Shown: positions 25,801 through 39,875 of the stretch, in pieces | Position numbering within the stretch: position 1 is the first letter of the stretch | Layout: every line of letters starts with the position of its first letter | Source of the DNA: Limanda limanda | Taxonomy: Eukaryota > Chordata > Actinopteri > Pleuronectiformes > Pleuronectidae | Direction of reading: 5' to 3' | DNA length: 64,000 nucleotides | Assembly: GCF_963576545.1 (NCBI RefSeq) | Contig: NW_026870565.1 | Coordinates: forward strand, 40,579 to 104,578 | The notes under the pieces: model-generated | Database searches by the model: none | Told to the model about the DNA's origin: nothing | Seen by the model: only the letters and a program-made list of their open reading frames with translations | Program-made: the position numbers and the translations under genes

Positions 25801-28176
25801 TTCCAGCTGATTAGTGACATTTGGGATGATGTGTGATGAAAAATTAAAGAATTTAACCATTTCTTCCAAAAAAGGCTTATCTCCCTGTTTCCAGCGCTTT
25901 TCTGACACTTGGGCTGACATGTGATGAAAAAGTCAGAAATCTTAATCAATGCTTCCAAAAAAGGCTTATCTCCCCGTTTCCAGCTGTTTAGTGACATTTG
26001 GGATGATGTGTGATGAAAAATTCAAGAATTTAACCATTTCTTCCAAAAAAGGCTTATCTCCCTGTTTCCAGCGCTTTTCTGACACTTGGGCTGACATGTG
26101 ATGAAAAAGTCAGAAATCTTAATCAATGCTTCCAAAAAAGGCTTATCTCCCCGTTTCCAGCTGTTTAGTGACATTTGGGATGATGTGTGATGAAAAATTC
26201 AAGAATTTAACCATTTCTTCCAAAAAAGGCTTATCTCCCTGTTTCCAGCGCTTTTCTGACACTTGGGCTGACATGTGATGAAAAAGTCAGAAATCTTAAT
26301 CAATGCTTCCAAAAAAGGCTTATCTCCCCGTTTCCAGCTGTTTAGTGACATTTGGGATGATGTGTGATGAAAAATTCAAGAATTTAACCTTTTCTTCCAA
26401 AAAAAGGCAGATCTCCCTGTTTCCAGCGCTTTTCTGACACTGGAACTGATATGTGATGAAAAAGTCAAAATGTTAACCATTGCTTCCAAAAAAGGCTTAT
26501 CTCCCCGTTTCCAGCTGTTTAGTGACATTTGGGATGATGTGTGATGAAAAATTCAAGAATTTAACCATTTCTTCCAAAAAAGGCTTATCTCCCTGTTTCC
26601 AGCGCTTTTCTGACACTTGGGCTGACATGTGATGAAAAAGTCAGAAATCTTAATCAATGCTTCCAAAAAAGGCTTATCTCCCCGTTTCCAGCTGTTTAGT
26701 GACATTTGGGATGATGTGTGATGAAAAATTCAAGAATTTAACCTTTTCTTCCAAAAAAAGGCAGATCTCCCTGTTTCCAGCGCTTTTCTGACACTGGAGC
26801 TGATATGTGATGAAAAAGTCAAAATGTTAACCATTGCTTCCAAAAAAGGCTTATCTCCCCATTTCCAGCTGTTTAGTGACATTTGGGATGATGTGTGATG
26901 AAAAATTCAAGAATTTAACCTTTTCTTCCAAAAAAAGGCAGATCTCCCTGTTTCCAGCGCTTTTCTGACACTTGGGCTGATATGTGATGAAAAAGTCAGA
27001 AATCTTAATCAATGCTTCCAAAAAAGGCTTATCTCCCCGTTTTCAGCTGTTTAGTGACATTTGGGATGATGTGTGATGAAAAATTCAAGAATTTAACCTT
27101 TTCTTCCAATAAAAGGCAGATCTCCCTGTTTCCAGCGCTTTTCTGACACTTGGGCTGATATGTGATGAAAAAGTCAGAAATCTTAATCAATGCTTCCAAA
27201 AAAGGCTTATCTCCCCGTTTCCAGCTGTTTAGTGACATTTGGGATGATGTGTGATGAAAAATTCAAGAATTTAACCATTTCTTCCAAAAAAGGCTTATCT
27301 CCCTGTTTCCAGCGCTTTTCTGACACTTGGGCTGACATGTGATGAAAAAGTCAGAAATCTTAATCAATGCTTCCAAAAAAGGCTTATCTCCCCGTTTCCA
27401 GCTGTTTAGTGACATTTGGGATGATGTGTGATGAAAAATTCAAGAATTTAACCATTTCTTCCAAAAAAGGCTTATCTCCCTGTTTCCAGCGCTTTTCTGA
27501 CACTTGGGCTGACATGTGATGAAAAAGTCAGAAATCTTAATCAATGCTTCCAAAAAAGGCTTATCTCCCCGTTTCCAGCTGTTTAGTGACATTTGGGATG
27601 ATGTGTGATGAAAAATTCAAGAATTTAACCTTTTCTTCCAAAAAAAGGCAGATCTCCCTGTTTCCAGCGCTTTTCTGACACTGGAACTGATATGTGATGA
27701 AAAAGTCAAAATGTTAACCATTGCTTCCAAAAAAGGCTTATCTCCCCGTTTCCAGCTGTTTAGTGACATTTGGGATGATGTGTGATGAAAAATTCAAGAA
27801 TTTAACCATTTCTTCCAAAAAAGGCTTATCTCCCTGTTTCCAGCGCTTTTCTGACACTTGGGCTGACATGTGATGAAAAAGTCAGAAATCTTAATCAATG
27901 CTTCCAAAAAAGGCTTATCTCCCCGTTTCCAGCTGTTTAGTGACATTTGGGATGATGTGTGATGAAAAATTCAAGAATTTAACCATTTCTTCCAAAAAAG
28001 GCTTATCTCCCTGTTTCCAGCACTTTTCTGACACTGGAGCTGATATGTGATGAAAAAGTCAGAAATCTTAATCAATGCTTCCAAAAAAGGCTTATCTCCC
28101 CGTTTCCAGCTGTTTAGTGACATTTGGGATGATGTGTGATGAAAAATTCAAGAATTTAACCATTTCTTCCAAAAAA

Positions 28177-30038
28177 GGCTTATCTCCCCGTTTCCAGCTG
28201 TTTAGTGACATTTGGGATGATGTGTGATGAAAAATTCAAGAATTTAACCTTTTCTTCCAAAAAAAGGCAGATCTCCCTGTTTCCAGCGCTTTTCTGACAC
28301 TGGAGCTGATATGTGATGAAAAAGTCAAAATGTTAACCATTGCTTCCAAAAAAGGCTTATCTCCCCATTTCCAGCTGTTTAGTGACATTTGGGATGATGT
28401 GTGATGAAAAATTCAAGAATTTAACCTTTTCTTCCAAAAAAAGGCAGATATCCCTGTTTCCAGCGCTTTTCTGACACTTGGGCTGATATGTGATGAAAAA
28501 GTCAGAAATCTTAATCAATGCTTCCAAAAAAGGCTTATCTCCCCGTTTCCAGCTGTTTAGTGACATTTGGGATGATGTGTGATGAAAAATTCAAGAATTT
28601 AACCATTTCTTCCAAAAAAGGCTTATCTCCCTGTTTCCAGCGCTTTTCTGACACTTGGGCTGACATGTGATGAAAAAGTCAGAAATCTTAATCAATGCTT
28701 CCAAAAAAGGCTTATCTCCCCGTTTCCAGCTGTTTAGTGACATTTGGGATGATGTGTGATGAAAAATTCAAGAATTTAACCTTTTCTTCCAAAAAAAGGC
28801 AGATCTCCCTGTTTCCAGCGCTTTTCTGACACTTGGGCTGATATGTGATGAAAAAGTCAGAAATCTTAATCAATGCTTCCAAAAAAGGCTTATCTCCCCG
28901 TTTCCAGCTGTTTAGTGACATTTGGGATGATGTTTGATGAAAAATTCAAGAATTTAACCATTTCTTCCAAAAAAGGCTTATCTCCCTGTTTCCAGCGCTT
29001 TTCTGACACTTGGGCTGACATGTGATGAAAAAGTCAGAAATCTTAATCAATGCTTCCAAAAAAGGCTTATCTCCCCGTTTCCAGCTGTTTAGTGACATTT
29101 GGGATGATGTATGATGAAAAATTCAAGAATTTAACCATTTCTTCCAAAAAAGGCTTATCTCCCTGTTTCCAGCGCTTTTCTGACACTTGGGCTGACATGT
29201 GACGAAAAAGTCAGAAATCTTAATCAATGCTTCCAAAAAAGGCTTATCTCCCCGTTTCCAGCTGTTTAGTGACATTTGGGATGATGTGTGATGAAAAATT
29301 CAAGAATTTAACCTTTTCTTCCAAAAAAAGGCAGATCTCCCTGTTTCCAGCGCTTTTCTGACACTGGAGCTGATATGTGATGAAAAAGTCAAAATGTTAA
29401 CCATTGCTTCCAAAAAAGGCTTATCTCCCCATTTCCAGCTGTTTAGTGACATTTGGGATGATGTGTGATGAAGAATTCAAGAATTTAACCATTTCTTCCA
29501 AAAAAGGCTTATCTCCCTGTTTCCAGCGCTTTTCTGACACTTGGGCTGACATGTGATGAAAAAGTCAGAAATCTTAATCAATGCTTCCAAAAAAGGCTTA
29601 TCTCCCCGTTTTCAGCTGTTTAGTGACATTTGGGATGATGTGTGATGAAAAATTCAAGAATTTAACCTTTTCTTCCAAAAAAAGGCAGATCTCCCTGTTT
29701 CCAGCGCTTTTCTGACACTTGGGCTGATATGTGATGAAAAAGTCAGAAATCTTAATCAATGCTTCCAAAAAAGGCTTATCTCCCCGTTTCCAGCTGTTTA
29801 GTGACATTTGGGATGATGTGTGATGAAAAATTCAAGAATTTAACCATTTCTTCCAAAAAAGGCTTATCTCCCTGTTTCCAGCGCTTTTCTGACACTTGGG
29901 CTGACATGTGATGAAAAAGTCAGAAATCTTAATCAATGCTTCCAAAAAAGGCTTATCTCCCCGTTTCCAGCTGTTTAGTGACATTTGGGATGATGTGTGA
30001 TGAAAAATTCAAGAATTTAACCTTTTCTTCCAAAAAAA
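28177..30038 (+). repeat. Higher-order block, copy 5 (altered end)
   Basis: 1862 bp to the end of the last alpha. The next beta is an S without tgttg, followed by the rare ctcctcg/ctgattag alpha (30138-30151). The R near 29700 keeps ccagcgctttt where the other copies have ccagcactttt. It contains private changes gatatccctg near 28450 and gatgtatgatg at 29111. Confidence 0.88.
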
Positions 30039-30391
30039 GGCAGATCTCCCTGTTTCCAGCGCTTTTCTGACACTGGAGCTGATATGTGATGAAAAAGTCA
30101 AAATGTTAACCATTGCTTCCAAAAAAGGCTTATCTCCTCGTTTCCAGCTGATTAGTGACATTTGGGATGATGTGTGATGAAAAATTAAAGAATTTAACCA
30201 TTTCTTCCAAAAAAGGCTTATCTCCCTGTTTCCAGCGCTTTTCTGACACTTGGGCTGACATGTGATGAAAAAGTCAGAAATCTTAATCAATGCTTCCAAA
30301 AAAGGCTTATCTCCCCGTTTCCAGCTGTTTAGTGACATTTGGGATGATGTGTGATGAAAAATTCAAGAATTTAACCATTTCTTCCAAAAAA

Positions 30392-30393
30392 GG
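30392..30393 (+). other. Alpha-alpha register slip
   Basis: A ccatttcttcc plus six-A alpha end is followed directly by another ccccgtttccagctg alpha, with no beta between. Next beta is S(tgttg). Mirrored at 62588/62589. Confidence 0.88.
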
Positions 30394-33300
30394 CTTATCT
30401 CCCCGTTTCCAGCTGTTTAGTGACATTTGGGATGATGTGTGATGAAAAATTCAAGAATTTAACCTTTTCTTCCAAAAAAAGGCAGATCTCCCTGTTTCCA
30501 GCGCTTTTCTGACACTGGAGCTGATATGTGTTGAAAAAGTCAAAATGTTAACCATTGCTTCCAAAAAAGGCTTATCTCCCCATTTCCAGCTGTTTAGTGA
30601 CATTTGGGATGATGTGTGATGAAAAATTCAAGAATTTAACCTTTTCTTCCAAAAAAAGGCAGATCTCCCTGTTTCCAGCGCTTTTCTGACACTTGGGCTG
30701 ATATGTGATGAAAAAGTCAGAAATCTTAATCAATGCTTCCAAAAAAGGCTTATCTCCCCGTTTCCAGCTGTTTAGTGACATTTGGGATGATGTGTGATGA
30801 AAAATTCAAGAATTTAACCATTTCTTCCAAAAAAGGCTTATCTCCCTGTTTCCAGCGCTTTTCTGACACTTGGGCTGACATGTGATGAAAAAGTCAGAAA
30901 TCTTAATCAATGCTTCCAAAAAAGGCTTATCTCCCCGTTTCCAGCTGTTTAGTGACATTTGGGATGATGTGTGATGAAGAATTCAAGAATTTAACCTTTT
31001 CTTCCAAAAAAAGGCAGATCTCCCTGTTTCCAGCGCTTTTCTGACACTTGGGCTGACATGTGATGAAAAAGTCAGAAATCTTAATCAATGCTTCCAAAAA
31101 AGGCTTATCTCCCCGTTTCCAGCTGTTTAGTGACATTTGGGATGATGTGTGATGAAAAATTCAAGAATTTAACCATTTCTTCCAAAAAAGGCTTATCTCC
31201 CTGTTTCCAGCGCTTTTCTGACACTTGGGCTGACATGTGATGAAAAAGTCAGAAATCTTAATCAATGCTTCCAAAAAAGGCTTATCTCCCCGTTTCCAGC
31301 TGTTTAGTGACATTTGGGATGATGTGTGATGAAAAATTCAAGAATTTAACCTTTTCTTCCAAAAAAAGGCAGATCTCCCTGTTTCCAGCGCTTTTCTGAC
31401 ACTGGAACTGATATGTGATGAAAAAGTCAAAATGTTAACCATTGCTTCCAAAAAAGGCTTATCTCCCCGTTTCCAGCTGTTTAGTGACATTTGGGATGAT
31501 GTGTGATGAAAAATTCAAGAATTTAACCATTTCTTCCAAAAAAGGCTTATCTCCCTGTTTCCAGCGCTTTTCTGACACTTGGGCTGACATGTGATGAAAA
31601 AGTCAGAAATCTTAATCAATGCTTCCAAAAAAGGCTTATCTCCCCGTTTCCAGCTGTTTAGTGACATTTGGGATGATGTGTGATGAAAAATTCAAGAATT
31701 TAACCTTTTCTTCCAAAAAAAGGCAGATCTCCCTGTTTCCAGCGCTTTTCTGACACTGGAGCTGATATGTGATGAAAAAGTCAAAATGTTAACCATTGCT
31801 TCCAAAAAAGGCTTATCTCCCCATTTCCAGCTGTTTAGTGACATTTGGGATGATGTGTGATGAAAAATTCAAGAATTTAACCTTTTCTTCCAAAAAAAGG
31901 CAGATCTCCCTGTTTCCAGCGCTTTTCTGACACTTGGGCTGATATGTGATGAAAAAGTCAGAAATCTTAATCAATGCTTCCAAAAAAGGCTTATCTCCCC
32001 GTTTTCAGCTGTTTAGTGACATTTGGGATGATGTGTGATGAAAAATTCAAGAATTTAACCTTTTCTTCCAATAAAAGGCAGATCTCCCTGTTTCCAGCGC
32101 TTTTCTGACACTTGGGCTGATATGTGATGAAAAAGTCAGAAATCTTAATCAATGCTTCCAAAAAAGGCTTATCTCCCCGTTTCCAGCTGTTTAGTGACAT
32201 TTGGGATGATGTGTGATGAAAAATTCAAGAATTTAACCATTTCTTCCAAAAAAGGCTTATCTCCCTGTTTCCAGCGCTTTTCTGACACTTGGGCTGACAT
32301 GTGATGAAAAAGTCAGAAATCTTAATCAATGCTTCCAAAAAAGGCTTATCTCCCCGTTTCCAGCTGTTTAGTGACATATGGGATGATGTGTGATGAAAAA
32401 TTCAAGAATTTAACCATTTCTTCCAAAAAAGGCTTATCTCCCTGTTTCCAGCGCTTTTCTGACACTTGGGCTGACATGTGATGAAAAAGTCAGAAATCTT
32501 AATCAATGCTTCCAAAAAAGGCTTATCTCCCCGTTTCCAGCTGTTTAGTGACATTTGGGATGATGTGTGATGAAAAATTCAAGAATTTAACCTTTTCTTC
32601 CAAAAAAAGGCAGATCTCCCTGTTTCCAGCGCTTTTCTGACACTGGAACTGATATGTGATGAAAAAGTCAAAATGTTAACCATTGCTTCCAAAAAAGTCT
32701 TATCTCCCCGTTTCCAGCTGTTTAGTGACATTTGGGATGATGTGTGATGAAAAATTCAAGAATTTAACCATTTCTTCCAAAAAAGGCTTATCTCCCTGTT
32801 TCCAGCGCTTTTCTGACACTTGGGCTGACATGTGATGAAAAAGTCAGAAATCTTAATCAATGCTTCCAAAAAAGGCTTATCTCCCCGTTTCCAGCTGTTT
32901 AGTGACATTTGGGATGATGTGTGATGAAAAATTCAAGAATTTAACCTTTTCTTCCAAAAAAAGGCAGATCTCCCTGTTTCCAGCGCTTTTCTGACACTTG
33001 GGCTGATATGTGATGAAAAAGTCAGAAATCTTAATCAATGCTTCCAAAAAAGGCTTATCTCCCCGTTTCCAGCTGTTTAGTGACATTTGGGATGATGTGT
33101 GATGAAAAATTCAAGAATTTAACCATTTCTTCCAAAAAAGGCTTATCTCCCTGTTTCCAGCGCTTTTCTGACACTTGGGCTGACATGTGATGAAAAAGTC
33201 AGAAATCTTAATCAATGCTTCCAAAAAAGGCTTATCTCCCCGTTTCCAGCTGTTTAGTGACATTTGGGATGATGTGTGATGAAAAATTCAAGAATTTAAC

Positions 33301-35443
33301 CTTTTCTTCCAAAAAAAGGCAGATCTCCCTGTTTCCAGCGCTTTTCTGACACTGGAACTGATATGTGATGAAAAAGTCAAAATGTTAACCATTGCTTCCA
33401 AAAAAGGCTTATCTCCCCGTTTCCAGCTGTTTAGTGACATTTGGGATGATGTGTGATGAAAAATTCAAGAATTTAACCATTTCTTCCAAAAAAGGCTTAT
33501 CTCCCTGTTTCCAGCGCTTTTCTGACACTTGGGCTGACATGTGATGAAAAAGTCAGAAATCTTAATCAATGCTTCCAAAAAAGGCTTATCTCCCCGTTTC
33601 CAGCTGTTTAGTGACATTTGGGATGATGTGTGATGAAAAATTCAAGAATTTAACCTTTTCTTCCAAAAAAAGGCAGATCTCCCTGTTTCCAGCGCTTTTC
33701 TGACACTGGAGCTGATATGTGATGAAAAAGTCAAAATGTTAACCATTGCTTCCAAAAAAGGCTTATCTCCCCATTTCCAGCTGTTTAGTGACATTTGGGA
33801 TGATGTGTGATGAAAAATTCAAGAATTTAACCTTTTCTTCCAAAAAAAGGCAGATCTCCCTGTTTCCAGCGCTTTTCTGACACTTGGGCTGATATGTGAT
33901 GAAAAAGTCAGAAATCTTAATCAATGCTTCCAAAAAAGGCTTATCTCCCCGTTTCCAGCTGTTTAGTGACATTTGGGATGATGTGTGATGAAAAATTCAA
34001 GAATTTAACCATTTCTTCCAAAAAAGGCTTATCTCCCTGTTTCCAGCGCTTTTCTGACACTTGGGCTGACATGTGATGAAAAAGTCAGAAATCTTAATCA
34101 ATGCTTCCAAAAAAGGCTTATCTCCCCATTTCCAGCTGTTTAGTGACATTTGGGATGATGTGTGATGAAAAATTCAAGAATTTAACCTTTTCTTCCAAAA
34201 AAAGGCAGATCTCCCTGTTTCCAGCGCTTTTCTGACACTTGGGCTGATATGTGATGAAAAAGTCAGAAATCTTAATCAATGCTTCCAAAAAAGGCTTATC
34301 TCCCCGTTTCCAGCTGTTTAGTGACATTTGGGATGATGTGTGATGAAAAATTCAAGAATTTAACCTTTTCTTCCAAAAAAAGGCAGATCTCCCTGTTTCC
34401 AGCGCTTTTCTGACACTTGGGCTGATATGTGATGAAAAAGTCAGAAATCTTAATCAATGCTTCCAAAAAAGGCTTATCTCCCCGTTTCCAGCTGTTTAGT
34501 GACATTTGGGATGATGTGTGATGAAAAATTCAAGAATTTAACCATTTCTTCCAAAAAAGGCTTATCTCCCTGTTTCCAGCGCTTTTCTGACACTTGGGCT
34601 GACATGTGATGAAAAAGTCAGAAATCTTAATCAATGCTTCCAAAAAAGGCTTATCTCCCCGTTTCCAGCTGTTTAGTGACATTTGGGATGATGTGTGATG
34701 AAAAATTCAAGAATTTAACCTTTTCTTCCAAAAAAAGTGAGATCTCCCTGTTTCCAGCGCTTTTCTGACACTGGAACTGATATGTGATAAAAAAGTCAAA
34801 ATGTTAACCATTGCTTCCAAAAAAGGCTTATCTCCCCGTTTCCAGCTGTTTAGTGACATTTGGGATGATGTGTGATGAAAAATTCAAGAATTTAACCATT
34901 TCTTCCAAAAAAGGCTTATCTCCCTGTTTCCAGCGCTTTTCTGACACTTGGGCTGACATGTGATGAAAAAGTCAGAAATCTTAATCAATGCTTCCAAAAA
35001 AGGCTTATCTCCCCGTTTCCAGCTGTTTAGTGACATTTGGGATGATGTGTGATGAAAAATTCAAGAATTTAACCATTTCTTCCAAAAAAGGCTTATCTCC
35101 CTGTTTCCAGCGCTTTTCTGACACTTGGGCTGACATGTGATGAAAAAGTCAGAAATCTTAATCAATGCTTCCAAAAAAGGCTTATCTCCCCGTTTCCAGC
35201 TGTTTAGTGACATTTGGGATGATGTGTGATGAAAAATTCAAGAATTTAACCTTTTCTTCCAAAAAAAGGCAGATCTCCCTTTTTCCAGCGCTTTTCTGAC
35301 ACTGGAGCTGATATGTGATGAAAAAGTCAAAATGTTAACCATTGCTTCCAAAAAAGGCTTATCTCCCCATTTCCAGCTGTTTAGTGACATTTGGGATGAT
35401 GTGTGATGAAAAATTCAAGAATTTAACCATTTCTTCCAAAAAA

Positions 35444-35445
35444 GG
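35444..35445 (+). other. Alpha-alpha register slip
   Basis: Two alphas adjoin at 35443/35444 and the next beta is R, unlike the other slips, which lead to S. Mirrored at 57549/57550. Confidence 0.88.
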
Positions 35446-35709
35446 CTTATCTCCCCGTTTCCAGCTGTTTAGTGACATTTGGGATGATGTGTGATGAAAA
35501 ATTCAAGAATTTAACCTTTTCTTCCAAAAAAAGGCAGATCTCCCTGTTTCCAGCGCTTTTCTGACACTTGGGCTGATATGTGATGAAAAAGTCAGAAATC
35601 TTAATCAATGCTTCCAAAAAAGGCTTATCTCCCCGTTTCCAGCTGTTTAGTGACATTTGGGATGATGTGTGATGAAAAATTCAAGAATTTAACCATTTCT
35701 TCCAAAAAA

Positions 35710-35711
35710 GG
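35710..35711 (+). other. Alpha-alpha register slip
   Basis: A second slip only 266 bp after the one at 35444, i.e. 1.5 dimers. Next beta is S(tgttg). Mirrored at 57284/57285. Confidence 0.88.
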
Positions 35712-38700
35712 CTTATCTCCCCGTTTCCAGCTGTTTAGTGACATTTGGGATGATGTGTGATGAAAAATTCAAGAATTTAACCTTTTCTTCCAAAAAAAGG
35801 CAGATCTCCCTGTTTCCAGCGCTTTTCTGACACTGGAGCTGATATGTGTTGAAAAAGTCAAAATGTTAACCATTGCTTCCAAAAAAGGCTTATCTCCCCA
35901 TTTCCAGCTGTTTAGTGACATTTGGGATGATGTGTGATGAAAAATTCAAGAATTTAACCTTTTCTTCCAAAAAAAGGCAGATCTCCCTGTTTCCAGCGCT
36001 TTTCTGACACTTGGGCTGACATGTGATGAAAAAGTCAGAAATCTTAATCAATGCTTCCAAAAAAGGCTTATCTCCCCGTTTCCAGCTGTTTAGTGACATT
36101 TGGGATGATGTGTGATGAAAAATTCAAGAATTTAACCTTTTCTTCCAAAAAAAGGCAGATCTCCCTGTTTCCAGCGCTTTTCTGACACTGGAACTGATAT
36201 GTGATGAAAAAGTCAAAATGTTAACCATTGCTTCCAAAAAAGGCTTATCTCCCCGTTTCCAGCTGTTTAGTGACATTTGGGATGATGTGTGATGAAAAAT
36301 TCAAGAATTTAACCATTTCTTCCAAAAAAGGCTTATCTCCCTGTTTCCAGCGCTTTTCTGACACTTGGGCTGACATGTGATGAAAAAGTCAGAAATCTTA
36401 ATCAATGCTTCCAAAAAAGGCTTATCTCCCCGTTTCCAGCTGTTTAGTGACATTTGGGATGATGTGTGATGAAAAATTCAAGAATTTAACCTTTTCTTCC
36501 AAAAAAAGGCAGATCTCCCTGTTTCCAGCGCTTTTCTGACACTGGAGCTGATATGTGATGAAAAAGTCAAAATGTTAACCATTGCTTCCAAAAAAGGCTT
36601 ATCTCCCCATTTCCAGCTGTTTAGTGACATTTGGGATGATGTGTGATGAAAAATTCAAGAATTTAACCTTTTCTTCCAAAAAAAGGCAGATCTCCCTGTT
36701 TCCAGCGCTTTTCTGACACTTGGGCTGATATGTGATGAAAAAGTCAGAAATCTTAATCAATGCTTCCAAAAAAGGCTTATCTCCCCGTTTTCAGCTGTTA
36801 AGTGACATTTGGGATGATGTGTGATGAAAAATTCAAGAATTTAACCTTTTCTTCCAATAAAAGGCAGATCTCCCTGTTTCCAGCGCTTTTCTGACACTTG
36901 GGCTGATATGTGATGAAAAAGTCAGAAATCTTAATCAATGCTTCCAAAAAAGGCTTATCTCCCCGTTTCCAGCTGTTTAGTGACATTTGGGATGATGTGT
37001 GATGAAAAATTCAAGAATTTAACCATTTCTTCCAAAAAAGGCTTATCTCCCTGTTTCCAGCGCTTTTCTGACACTTGGGCTGACATGTGATGAAAAAGTC
37101 AGAAATCTTAATCAATGCTTCCAAAAAAGGCTTATCTCCCCGTTTCCAGCTGTTTAGTGACATTTGGGATGATGTGTGATGAAAAATTCAAGAATTTAAC
37201 CATTTCTTCCAAAAAAGGCTTATCTCCCTGTTTCCAGCGCTTTTCTGACACTTGGGCTGACATGTGACGAAAAAGTCAGAAATCTTAATCAATGCTTCCA
37301 AAAAAGGCTTATCTCCCCGTTTCCAGCTGTTTAGTGACATTTGGGATGATGTGTGATGAAAAATTCAAGAATTTAACCTTTTCTTCCAAAAAAAGGCAGA
37401 TCTCCCTGTTTCCAGCGCTTTTCTGACACTGGAGCTGATATGTGATGAAAAAGTCAAAATGTTAACCATTGCTTCCAAAAAAGGCTTATCTCCCCATTTC
37501 CAGCTGTTTAGTGACATTTGGGATGATGTGTGATGAAGAATTCAAGAATTTAACCATTTCTTCCAAAAAAGGCTTATCTCCCTGTTTCCAGCGCTTTTCT
37601 GACACTTGGGCTGACATGTGATGAAAAAGTCAGAAATCTTAATCAATGCTTCCAAAAAAGGCTTATCTCCCCGTTTTCAGCTGTTTAGTGACATTTGGGA
37701 TGATGTGTGATGAAAAATTCAAGAATTTAACCTTTTCTTCCAAAAAAAGGCAGATCTCCCTGTTTCCAGCACTTTTCTGACACTTGGGCTGATATGTGAT
37801 GAAAAAGTCAGAAATCTTAATCAATGCTTCCAAAAAAGGCTTATCTCCCCGTTTCCAGCTGTTTAGTGACATTTGGGATGATGTGTGATGAAAAATTCAA
37901 GAATTTAACCATTTCTTCCAAAAAAGGCTTATCTCCCTGTTTCCAGCGCTTTTCTGACACTTGGGCTGACATGTGATGAAAAAGTCAGAAATCTTAATCA
38001 ATGCTTCCAAAAAAGGCTTATCTCCCCGTTTCCAGCTGTTTAGTGACATTTGGGATGATGTGTGATGAAAAATTCAAGAATTTAACCTTTTCTTCCAAAA
38101 AAAGGCAGATCTCCCTGTTTCCAGCGCTTTTCTGACACTGGAGCTGATATGTGTTGAAAAAGTCAAAATGTTAACCATTGCTTCCAAAAAAGGCTTATCT
38201 CCCCATTTCCAGCTGTTTAGTGACATTTGGGATGATGTGTGATGAAAAATTCAAGAATTTAACCTTTTCTTCCAAAAAAAGGCAGATCTCCCTGTTTCCA
38301 GCGCTTTTCTGACACTTGGGCTGATATGTGATGAAAAAGTCAGAAATCTTAATCAATGCTTCCAAAAAAGGCTTATCTCCCCGTTTCCAGCTGTTTAGTG
38401 ACATTTGGGATGATGTGTGATGAAAAATTCAAGAATTTAACCATTTCTTCCAAAAAAGGCTTATCTCCCTGTTTCCAGCGCTTTTCTGACACTTGGGCTG
38501 ACATGTGATGAAAAAGTCAGAAATCTTAATCAATGCTTCCAAAAAAGGCTTATCTCCCCGTTTCCAGCTGTTTAGTGACATTTGGGATGATGTGTGATGA
38601 AGAATTCAAGAATTTAACCTTTTCTTCCAAAAAAAGGCAGATCTCCCTGTTTCCAGCGCTTTTCTGACACTTGGGCTGACATGTGATGAAAAAGTCAGAA

Positions 38701-39875
38701 ATCTTAATCAATGCTTCCAAAAAAGGCTTATCTCCCCGTTTCCAGCTGTTTAGTGACATTTGGGATGATGTGTGATGAAAAATTCAAGAATTTAACCATT
38801 TCTTCCAAAAAAGGCTTATCTCCCTGTTTCCAGCGCTTTTCTGACACTTGGGCTGACATGTGATGAAAAAGTCAGAAATCTTAATCAATGCTTCCAAAAA
38901 AGGCTTATCTCCCCGTTTCCAGCTGTTTAGTGACATTTGGGATGATGTGTGATGAAAAATTCAAGAATTTAACCTTTTCTTCCAAAAAAAGGCAGATCTC
39001 CCTGTTTCCAGCGCTTTTCTGACACTGGAACTGATATGTGATGAAAAAGTCAAAATGTTAACCATTGCTTCCAAAAAAGGCTTATCTCCCCGTTTCCAGC
39101 TGTTTAGTGACATTTGGGATGATGTGTGATGAAAAATTCAAGAATTTAACCATTTCTTCCAAAAAAGGCAGATCTCCCTGTTTCCAGCGCTTTTCTGACA
39201 CTTGGGCTGATATGTGATGAAAAAGTCAGAAATCTTAATCAATGCTTCCAAAAAAGGCTTATCTCCCCGTTTTCAGCTGTTTAGTGACATTTGGGATGAT
39301 GTGTGATGAAAAATTCAAGAATTTAACCTTTTCTTCCAATAAAAGGCAGATCTCCCTGTTTCCAGCGCTTTTCTGACACTTGGGCTGACATGTGATGAAA
39401 AAGTCAGAAATCTTAATCAATGCTTCCAAAAAAGGCTTATCTCCCCGTTTCCAGCTGTTTAGTGACATTTGGGATGATGTGTGATGAAAAATTCAAGAAT
39501 TTAACCATTTCTTCCAAAAAAGGCTTATCTCCCTGTTTCCAGCGCTTTTCTGACACTTGGGCTGACATGTGATGAAAAAGTCAGAAATCTTAATCAATGC
39601 TTCCAAAAAAGGCTTATCTCCCCGTTTCCAGCTGTTTAGTGACATTTGGGATGATGTGTGATGAAAAATTCAAGAATTTAACCTTTTCTTCCAAAAAAGG
39701 CTTATCTCCCTGTTTCCAGCACTTTTCTGACACTGGAGCTGATATGTGATGAAAAAGTCAGAAATCTTAATCAATGCTTCCAAAAAAGGCTTATCTCCCC
39801 GTTTCCAGCTGTTTAGTGACATTTGGGATGATGTGTGATGAAAAATTCAAGAATTTAACCATTTCTTCCAAAAAA

